Shown here: positions 5,920 to 11,306 of the stretch, piece after piece
How the letters are laid out: each line of letters begins with the position of its first letter
How positions within the stretch are numbered: position 1 is the first letter of the stretch
Translations under genes and position numbers: made by a program
Assembly (NCBI GenBank): GCA_028289305.1
Contig: JANQQO010000151.1
Location: 1-11,306, forward strand
From: Rickettsiales bacterium
GTDB taxonomy: Bacteria > Pseudomonadota > Alphaproteobacteria > Rickettsiales > JANQQO01
Length of the DNA stretch: 11,306 bases
Direction of reading: 5' to 3'
Notes under the pieces: model-generated
Databases searched by the model: none
Told to the model about the DNA's origin: nothing
What the model saw: only the letters and a program-made list of their open reading frames with translations

Positions 5920-7410
5920 TTAATTTTCGAAGTCAAACACAATTTGTTCCAACTCGTCTGGCTGCTGCCCTGGCACACCACCGCCATTTTCTGGCACCAC
6001 CAATTGTGTGCTCATCACAAACCCCTCTGCCACTTCTAATGTATGCGATACAAAGGTTTGATTAAGCCCAACGCGGAACAATACATTCTTCGCAATATTA
6101 TCCACCAAGATATTACCATCTGCGGATTTATACGCCCAGTCATATGCATCTGGGTCGAACTCTTCTTCACTTTCAGTAAAGTCAATACTCTCCCCTTCTT
6201 CTGCTTTCTCGGCCTCTAAGGCAATACGCTCTTCTTCAATCACCTGCTCAAGTTGTGACGTCAATTCAGAGGAATCCAACTCTATCGCCGGCACCTCTTC
6301 CTCCAATAAAGGCAGCTCAAGCTCTGCCAACTCTGCTATATCTTCCTCTCCTTCAGGAGCACCCTCCAGCCCAGCAAATTCTGTCTCCTCTCCTTCAGAT
6401 AATGTCTTATTGAGTGCATTGCGCAATAGCGTGATATCTTCTTCAAAAATGGTAATCGATGAGGCAGAGATATCAATGCCGCCCGATGCGTTATCCCCTT
6501 CTTCTGTTTCCTGCAATCCGGCAAGCAGGCGCCGCTCTTCTGCTGTCATGCCGCGTAATGCAGGGTCTGTGAGCTCCGTGATTTGCTCCTCTGAGAGCGG
6601 CACACCTAGCTCCGTTGAAATATTGCTGTAGGAGATAGGGATCACCTTTTCTCGCCACCCAGGAGACATGAAATCCAGGTCTTTTGGCTCCCATAAAAGA
6701 TCCACAAAATCCTCTTCTACCCGTACGACGTTCAGCGTATTAAGTCGGCGGCCATGACGAATCCGCCGATTGTTCAGCCAAATCGTCCAGTTCGCATCCT
6801 CATAAAACAATACGGAGTTTAGATAAAACGCGGGTGCCACCTGCGGCAGCTCCTCTGCCGGGGCATCAGCAATTTGCAGCCTACTATCCAGACCGATCTG
6901 GAATCCGTCTAAATCATAAATAATGCCGCTCTCATCCACTCGGCCAATTAATTTATTATCTAAATCGAAGACCTGCATATCGGGTGTGATGTACCCAATA
7001 ATATTCCCTGTACTATCAAGCAGGTTACCTTCCGCATCTACCGAATACAGCTCGGCTGTCCGCTGGTCATCAATCTGACCAGGCTGCTGACGATAATTAC
7101 TCATGGTTTTATAGAGCTGGTCCACCCGGGTTTTGTTGAACATGACCGAATCCTGCCATGGCAGTTTGTCAAAATTATAGCCGGTGAATGTCTCATCATT
7201 GTCATCCCCAACGCGGTTAAAGGAAAACACATCAGACAAAGCGCCTTCGATATCAAGTGTAGGATCACCTGCGGAAGGGCTAAGCTGGCCTAACGCAATT
7301 AGATCTTGATACATCTGGTTATAATGTCGCCCCACAATAAGCTCAGCCGAAATCACCAACACAAAGATGGTGATAAAGTTCAACAGATAATATCTCGCCG
7401 AATAGTACAT
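5920..7410 (-). CDS. Inner-membrane anchored protein with PilP/GspC/GspB-like domain and acidic region
   Basis: A 496-residue protein, probably the link between the inner-membrane alignment complex and the secretin. An N-terminal membrane segment (about 9-26, LLNFITIFVLVISAELIV) leaves the rest in the periplasm. Residues 124-175 hold three glycine/aspartate-rich repeats. Residues 194-241 (FYLNSVLFYEDANWTIWLNN, then RRI at 215-217 and VEEDFVDLLWEP) resemble the homology-region beta domain of GspC/PilP and the C-terminal domain of GspB. Residues 302-420 are extremely rich in Glu and probably disordered or helical. A C-terminal domain (about 424-470) is unassigned. Ordinary PilP is a lipoprotein of about 170-180 residues, so this is much larger and anchored differently. 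The ATG follows the stop of the PilO-like gene with no gap, implying coupled translation. Position after M/N and O fits PilP; a GspB/GspC-type role is the alternative. Confidence 0.72.
   Translation of the reverse strand: MYYSARYYLLNFITIFVLVISAELIVGRHYNQMYQDLIALGQLSPSAGDPTLDIEGALSDVFSFNRVGDDNDETFTGYNFDKLPWQDSVMFNKTRVDQLYKTMSNYRQQPGQIDDQRTAELYSVDAEGNLLDSTGNIIGYITPDMQVFDLDNKLIGRVDESGIIYDLDGFQIGLDSRLQIADAPAEELPQVAPAFYLNSVLFYEDANWTIWLNNRRIRHGRRLNTLNVVRVEEDFVDLLWEPKDLDFMSPGWREKVIPISYSNISTELGVPLSEEQITELTDPALRGMTAEERRLLAGLQETEEGDNASGGIDISASSITIFEEDITLLRNALNKTLSEGEETEFAGLEGAPEGEEDIAELAELELPLLEEEVPAIELDSSELTSQLEQVIEEERIALEAEKAEEGESIDFTESEEEFDPDAYDWAYKSADGNILVDNIAKNVLFRVGLNQTFVSHTLEVAEGFVMSTQLVVPENGGGVPGQQPDELEQIVFDFEN
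6151..6507 (-). other. Glu-rich low-complexity segment of the PilP-like protein
   Basis: Codons 302-420 of the PilP-like gene encode a strongly acidic stretch, with runs such as EGEEDIAELAELELPLLEEEV and IEEERIALEAEKAEEGES reduced to Glu, Leu and Ala. It separates the PilP-like domain from the C-terminal domain. It could be an extended spacer across the periplasm or a charged contact surface. The reading frame stays intact, so it is not an assembly error. Confidence 0.65.
6886..7041 (-). repeat. Three tandem Gly/Asp beta-repeats in the PilP-like protein
   Basis: Codons 124-175 give three units of about 17-18 residues: VDAEGNLLDSTGNIIGYI, TPDMQVFDLDNKLIGRV and DESGIIYDLDGFQIGLD. The shared pattern is roughly x-G-x-[IVL]-x-D-x-x-[GN]-x-x-IG, typical of short beta hairpins. 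The repeat is seen at protein level and the DNA copies have diverged. It lies between the membrane anchor and the PilP-like domain. Confidence 0.6.
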
Positions 7411-8070
7411 TTACGTATTCTGCTCTTTCTCTTCCGGTTTGGCTCTGAGCGTCCACCAATTAAACACCACCGTGCCTTCCACCAAATAGGGTAATTCATC
7501 TTCCCGTGCCTGGATGGAGCTAATTACTTCCGGCGTAATCGCCCCAATACGCTTCAGCCCTACATTGCTGATCGTTGCATAGCCGGGTAGTTCGCGGATT
7601 AACGCATAGCAGAACGACATCGCCAACTCATCAGTTAGCGCCTCAAAAGAAATCGTAATCTGGTTCCTATACACGAGCACATGTTCGGTTTTGAGTTCTT
7701 TCGTCGCATCTTCAATCGGCGACAGGTTGGTATCCTTCATGCTCAGCTTATAGCGACTCTTCAGACTATCTAAGATAGGCCGAATATCCCGCACGCGCTG
7801 CGGCGCTAAATGCAGATTGGTGCTCGGCAGGCGCTGGCGCGGCAATGTTTTATAGATCTCCAGCGATTCAACAATCAGCTGGTTGCGATTTTCCGCATTG
7901 CTAGTCGCCTGCACAATACGGTTAGACTCATTCTTGATGCCGCTTAGCTGCTTTTCTAAGCCCTCCTTTTCTCCAGATACATAAAGGAAGATGGCCACAA
8001 GAACACCAATAATGCCCGCAAGGATACCACCCTCACGAATAAACTGCTTTTTTATGGCACTAATACGCAT
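7411..8070 (-). CDS. PilO/GspM-like pilus alignment complex protein
   Basis: A 219-residue bitopic inner-membrane protein. A short basic cytoplasmic N-terminus (MRISAIKKQF) is followed by one membrane segment (about 15-32, GILAGIIGVLVAIFLYVS), a predicted coiled-coil region (about 34-75), and a C-terminal domain of beta-alpha-beta character (NQITISFEALTDELAMSFCY at 136-155, then EGTVVFNWWTLR). This is the architecture of PilO and GspM, which dimerise with PilN/GspL and transmit between platform and secretin. The assignment rests on topology and gene order rather than on a strong motif. It starts 2 nt after the stop of the PilM-PilN-like gene, with GAGG 6 nt before the ATG, and its own stop abuts the next ATG, so all three alignment-complex genes are translationally coupled. 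Confidence 0.75.
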   Translation of the reverse strand: MRISAIKKQFIREGGILAGIIGVLVAIFLYVSGEKEGLEKQLSGIKNESNRIVQATSNAENRNQLIVESLEIYKTLPRQRLPSTNLHLAPQRVRDIRPILDSLKSRYKLSMKDTNLSPIEDATKELKTEHVLVYRNQITISFEALTDELAMSFCYALIRELPGYATISNVGLKRIGAITPEVISSIQAREDELPYLVEGTVVFNWWTLRAKPEEKEQNT

Positions 8071-8072
8071 AA

Positions 8073-9647
8073 CTATCCTCGCCTACGTCCTGATCGTCCG
8101 CCGCCGCCTGCGCCGGGTTTCGGCCCCTTAATGCCGATCTCCAGAGTAAGAATCTCATCCTCCACCGTCGTAGCACCAAGATCGATGTTGATTTCCGACT
8201 GGTCCTCGCCCGGCAGACCAGATAGCGTTACCTCATAGCCCTCAAATTCCTGACGAATATCCTCGTTAAAATCATCGATATCCTCGAGCAAGCGATCCAA
8301 GCTACCCGACGTGTTTAAAAACAACGCCTTCAGCTGCGCATCCACCGTGCTAGACGCGCTGAAATCCTCCTCAATATCCATTGTGACATCTTCAACATTG
8401 ATATTCACGCCCTTCACGCGGGCAAATTTGCTTAAGAAGTTGAAGGGAAGAAACGATTCCTCGGTCAGCTTAGCGTTCAAGCGCACCACATCCACCACCG
8501 TATCGCCATCTGGGGGCAGCTCAGCCCGCGCCGCATTTTTGCTATCCAAATCCTGTTGTGCGCGTTGCTTTTGCTGCAAGGCTTGATCTACCTTTTCCTG
8601 CATCGCAAAAATACCAAATATATTCACAACACTCATCAAGATGATGGCAGGAATCGCCGCAAACGCCGCCAAATAAGAAAAGCGCTGTGCCATGGCGAGC
8701 TGATCCAGCTTTTTAGTATAAGGCGTATTGAGCTTGAGATTCTTCTGTTTACTTGCCACAAAATTCGTGGCAAAAACCACATCACCAAACCGATCGCTCT
8801 TCTCTGCCGCATTGCTGAGCTTCAGCTGTGTTGCTACATCAAACGGAGTGAGCACGCTGATATTGCGTGCCTGTAATGAGCTGAGCTCCAACACCGCCTT
8901 CACTTCCTCTGATGCAATGATGTAGATATCCAGCTCGCTATTATCCGAAAAACCCAGCCGGCGAATATATTCCACCGTGTTCAGGGTTTCCTGCTCGATA
9001 TTTCCTGCAATCACATCTGGCGCCAGCCCACCAATAGGTTGGGCAATACGTGTGAATAATACCTTATTATTTTTAAATACAATCTGGCGGAAACCACCCA
9101 CCCGGTTATGGCTTACGAGCACCTGCCATGGCGGTTGTTTTTCACCCTTAGGCAGGTTGGTCGCAGACAGTTTTTTCAAGAAACCTTCTGCTTCAATCGG
9201 CAACAGATAAATACCGCCAAAGGGATTGGGTGCTTCCACCACCGCCTCAATCCAATCAGAAAATGGTGGGATGTTGTTGACCGAAACAAACAGATAGTTC
9301 CAATCCTTCCGGCCAGATTTTTCGCGATATAGCTTAATAGCTGCCTTGATATCCTGCTCGGCAAAATCTTTTTCCAGCCGCCGTGCCACCAATTTGCCAA
9401 TATTAAGCGGGCTCACCGGTGGCAGCGTATGTTGCAAATAAGCCTGATCCAACACATCGACCAAAATATACACCGGGATGGTTGGGTTAGACGCTAATGT
9501 TTTAGCAAGGTCGGGCGAGGTCGGCGCATTGGCAAATAGCCGCAGCTCTAGCTTTGCACCATTGATTAATGTGAGAATTGCCCCCTCATCGCCCACAGAA
9601 AGCACAAAGCGACGTTTTTCAAGAGGGAGTATCGTTTTTAGATTCAC
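8073..9647 (-). CDS. PilM-PilN-like single-chain (GspL/MshI-like) pilus assembly protein
   Basis: A 524-residue protein that appears to join two subunits of the alignment complex. Residues 1-320 are cytoplasmic and look like the actin-like fold of PilM, MshI and GspL; GNIEQETLNTVEYIRRLG (215-232) is typical of that group. One membrane segment follows (about 326-347, YLAAFAAIPAIILMSVVNIFG), then a Gln-rich coiled coil (350-376) and a periplasmic part to residue 508 that matches PilN/GspL in position and size. In classical type IVa pili PilM and PilN are separate; GspL of type II secretion has this one-chain form. The chain ends in a Gly/Arg-rich tail (509-524). The start is GTG at 9647, five bases after the stop of the GspF-like gene; GGAG inside that gene is 11 nt upstream. 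Operon position after the platform gene supports the role. Confidence 0.8.
   Translation of the reverse strand: MNLKTILPLEKRRFVLSVGDEGAILTLINGAKLELRLFANAPTSPDLAKTLASNPTIPVYILVDVLDQAYLQHTLPPVSPLNIGKLVARRLEKDFAEQDIKAAIKLYREKSGRKDWNYLFVSVNNIPPFSDWIEAVVEAPNPFGGIYLLPIEAEGFLKKLSATNLPKGEKQPPWQVLVSHNRVGGFRQIVFKNNKVLFTRIAQPIGGLAPDVIAGNIEQETLNTVEYIRRLGFSDNSELDIYIIASEEVKAVLELSSLQARNISVLTPFDVATQLKLSNAAEKSDRFGDVVFATNFVASKQKNLKLNTPYTKKLDQLAMAQRFSYLAAFAAIPAIILMSVVNIFGIFAMQEKVDQALQQKQRAQQDLDSKNAARAELPPDGDTVVDVVRLNAKLTEESFLPFNFLSKFARVKGVNINVEDVTMDIEEDFSASSTVDAQLKALFLNTSGSLDRLLEDIDDFNEDIRQEFEGYEVTLSGLPGEDQSEINIDLGATTVEDEILTLEIGIKGPKPGAGGGGRSGRRRG
8076..8123 (-). other. Gly/Arg-rich C-terminal tail of PilM-PilN-like protein
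   Basis: Codons 509-524 encode PKPGAGGGGRSGRRRG, a basic, low-complexity tail after the predicted periplasmic domain. The DNA is locally more GC-rich than its surroundings. Such a tail is not typical of PilN or GspL. It could contact peptidoglycan, nucleic acid or the acidic stretch of the neighbouring PilP-like protein; nothing in the sequence decides between these. Confidence 0.55.
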
Positions 9648-9652
9648 GCGCG

Positions 9653-10858
9653 CTAGAACTCCATTTGCTCAAAGCTGCCGTATAATGGGCCAAATACCGC
9701 AGCAGTAATCCAGAACATAATCGCACCCAGCACAATGGTCAGTGCTGGCTGGATAACTCCAACAATTGCCTCCACAGAGTCATTCACTTCCCGGTCATAG
9801 AAGAAATTAATGTTTTCCAACGCATCTTCCATATTACCGCTTTCTTCCCCCACCTTGAACATACGCAACACCAAGCTTGGGAATTTTTCTGTTGCTGTCA
9901 GAGAAAGGGTGAGTGAATTTCCTTCTGCCACGCTCTGCCGTACATTCTGCACTGCTTCAGCAACAATGCGGTTACCCACCACGCTATGCGCTGTTTTTAG
10001 GCATTCTAACACTTCAATCCCACTCACAAAGGTCACAGAAAAGAAGCGTGAAAACCGTGCGAGGTTACTTTTCAGGATCACCGGGCCAATATATGGCACG
10101 GAGAGCATAATCCTATCCATCACATATGCGAATTTTTCTGACGTACGATAGGCCACGTTAATGCCAACGATGAATAAAACAGGAAACCCAAAAATGAGAT
10201 ACCAATAATCGGTGAATGCTTCCGATGTGGCGATCAGTGCACGCGTATGAATCGGCAAGTCAAAGCCTTGTGACGTCAAGAAATCGCTCAATTGCGGCAC
10301 CACGAATAACATCATCATGGTGATCACACCTGCCATTAAGAACATCAACGCAATCGGGTAACGTAGCGCCTTTTTCACCTTGCGCCGCAGCTCATCATTC
10401 CACTTCAAGTGATTCGCCAAATGCCGAAACGCATCCGCCACCTGGCCGGTTTCCTCACCGGCACGCACCAGACCAACAAACACATTCCCAAACACTTTTG
10501 GATATTTATCCAGCGCTTGCGACAGCATTTCCCCGCCCTTCACCTGCTCATAAATATCTGCGATCAGATCACGCAACTTGGGGGAATCTGTCGTGTCACG
10601 CAAATCTGCCAACGAATCAAGCAGTGGTACACCGGCTTTATCCAGCTGCTCAATATGAATACAGAACACAATCAGATCGCGCGTTTTGATGCCACCACTA
10701 AAAAGCCCACCCTTAGAAGCCTTCTGCAGCTTGAAATCAATCATATCCATGCCGAGGCCGTCGAGGCGCTCTTCGAGATCAATCTCGTTCACCGCGGCAA
10801 TCTTCCCGCGCACCGTTTCCCCTGTTTGATTAATAGCGACGTAGCTATAGGTGGGCAT
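9653..10858 (-). CDS. Type IV pilus/type II secretion platform protein (PilC/GspF family)
   Basis: Polytopic inner-membrane platform around which pilins are assembled and extracted; it contacts the assembly and retraction ATPases. The 401-residue length is normal. MPTYSYVAINQTGETVRGKI is the usual family N-terminus. Two GspF domains (about 62-187 and 265-388) each carry the hallmark GEE/GN motif: RAGEETGQ (132-139) and KVGEESGNM (335-343). Three membrane segments lie near 168-188, 218-237 and 370-393, the last within the PALTIVLGAIMFWITAAVFG segment. The ATG directly follows the stop of the ATPase gene, and GGAGAG just upstream is the ribosome binding site. With pilT and pilU in the window, a pilus (PilC/MshG) role is more likely than type II secretion (GspF), although sequence by eye cannot fully separate them. 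A sizeable open frame on the opposite strand (10409-10999) is a shadow of this gene. Confidence 0.95.
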   Translation of the reverse strand: MPTYSYVAINQTGETVRGKIAAVNEIDLEERLDGLGMDMIDFKLQKASKGGLFSGGIKTRDLIVFCIHIEQLDKAGVPLLDSLADLRDTTDSPKLRDLIADIYEQVKGGEMLSQALDKYPKVFGNVFVGLVRAGEETGQVADAFRHLANHLKWNDELRRKVKKALRYPIALMFLMAGVITMMMLFVVPQLSDFLTSQGFDLPIHTRALIATSEAFTDYWYLIFGFPVLFIVGINVAYRTSEKFAYVMDRIMLSVPYIGPVILKSNLARFSRFFSVTFVSGIEVLECLKTAHSVVGNRIVAEAVQNVRQSVAEGNSLTLSLTATEKFPSLVLRMFKVGEESGNMEDALENINFFYDREVNDSVEAIVGVIQPALTIVLGAIMFWITAAVFGPLYGSFEQMEF

Positions 10859-11306
10859 CTACAGTCTCTCCGTCATGTCGATAGTGCGAATCAGCTCATC
10901 CAGGTCAATGATGCCATCCAATACTTTTTGGATACCGTCTTCCACCATCGTTTTAAACCCACGAGTAGCTGCGTGTTCCAGCATCTTCATACGCGTTGAC
11001 CCCACTGCGATCAACTCGTCCAGCTCTTTATCCACCGGCAATACTTCTGAGATCGCAATACGGCCTTTATAGCCAGTATGCGAGCAGATATCGCAGCCCA
11101 CATGGAAGTTCAGCACCGGTGGAGGATTGCTCTCCACACCCAGAATTCGGCACTCTTCCTCCGTGGCCGGGCGCGACTCAGCACATTCGGTACACAGCTT
11201 ACGCCCCAAACGTTGAGCTACCACGCAAATCACCGCACCCGCGAGTAGTGAGGGTTTCAGGCCGATATCCACCAAGCGCGGAATTGCGCCCAGCGCATCA
11301 TTCGTG
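10859..11306 (-). CDS. Pilus assembly/secretion ATPase, PilB/GspE family (C-terminal end only)
   Basis: Only the last 148 codons are inside the window; the frame runs off the right edge, so the start, Walker A and Walker B are not seen. The visible part opens with TNDALGAIPRLVDIGLKPSL, which directly follows the His box in PilB/GspE proteins, then AQRLGRKLC. Four cysteines in two CxxC pairs (visible residues 38, 41 and 71, 74: LCTEC and GCDIC) form the zinc-binding site of PilB/GspE/MshE and are absent from PilT. CSHTGYKGRIAISEVLPV is the standard following segment. The protein powers pilus extension or pseudopilus assembly. Its stop abuts the ATG of the platform gene. A TTG at 11275 could be misread as a start, but the homology continues upstream to the edge. 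Confidence 0.95.
   Translation of the reverse strand, partial: TNDALGAIPRLVDIGLKPSLLAGAVICVVAQRLGRKLCTECAESRPATEEECRILGVESNPPPVLNFHVGCDICSHTGYKGRIAISEVLPVDKELDELIAVGSTRMKMLEHAATRGFKTMVEDGIQKVLDGIIDLDELIRTIDMTERL

Noticed and set aside
10409..10999. A 196-codon open frame on the plus strand across the platform and ATPase genes
   Set aside because: It lies antisense to two clearly conserved genes, has no family features and no ribosome binding site of note; it is a shadow of their codon bias.
10859..11275. A separate short gene starting at TTG 11275
   Set aside because: PilB/GspE similarity continues upstream to the window edge (TNDALGAIPR), so this is an internal part of a longer gene cut by the window.
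5155..11306. Reading the minus-strand operon as a type II secretion system
   Set aside because: The E, F, L, M and C/B-like proteins would fit, but pilT and pilU are retraction ATPases not used by type II secretion and no gspD or gspG-K is visible; a pilus is favoured, without excluding the alternative for single genes.
1..11306. CRISPR arrays, tRNA or rRNA genes, insertion sequences, attachment sites
   Set aside because: I saw no regularly spaced repeats, cloverleaf-like sequence, transposase or flanking inverted repeats; almost all of the window is accounted for by the genes listed.

Overview
This window looks like chromosomal DNA of an alphaproteobacterium of moderate GC content (roughly half, judged by eye). 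The main clue is the partial ribosomal protein L28 at the left edge, whose middle and C-terminal parts follow the alphaproteobacterial pattern (LRSIDHNGGLD, FLLKTPDSKL, LKRQIKKK). The lineage within the class cannot be fixed from this window. A retractile type IV pilus locus is less common in this class than Flp/Tad pili, so a deep or predatory/host-associated lineage is possible, but that is only a guess.

The layout has three blocks. (1) Positions 1-1519, minus strand: pyrD (quinone-dependent dihydroorotate dehydrogenase), then rpmB (L28, cut by the window edge) behind its own recognisable promoter. (2) Positions 1660-5144, plus strand: a secreted TPR protein, then pilT and pilU, two type IV pilus retraction ATPases. 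They are packed 20 and 3 nt apart and form a likely operon. An AT-rich intergenic region with nested palindromes separates this operon from the divergent pyrD. (3) Positions 5155-11306, minus strand and convergent with block 2: the C-terminal end of a PilB/GspE-type assembly ATPase, a PilC/GspF platform protein, a one-chain PilM-PilN-like (GspL-like) protein, a PilO/GspM-like protein, a large anchored protein with a PilP/GspC/GspB-like domain, and an ABC-2-type ATP-binding protein with no permease beside it. The first five genes are separated by 0-5 nt and the ABC gene follows after 30 nt, so this is very probably one transcript.

Together blocks 2 and 3 encode most of the inner-membrane engine of a type IVa-like pilus. 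PilB-like ATPase and PilC-like platform drive extension, PilT and PilU drive retraction, and the M/N, O and P-like proteins form the alignment complex linking the platform to an outer-membrane secretin. No pilin, prepilin peptidase or secretin is visible; they may lie beyond the right edge or elsewhere. The alignment complex is remodelled: PilM and PilN are one polypeptide, and the PilP-like subunit is a nearly 500-residue acidic protein with a small glycine/aspartate beta-repeat. With the orphan ABC ATPase, these are the least ordinary parts of the window.
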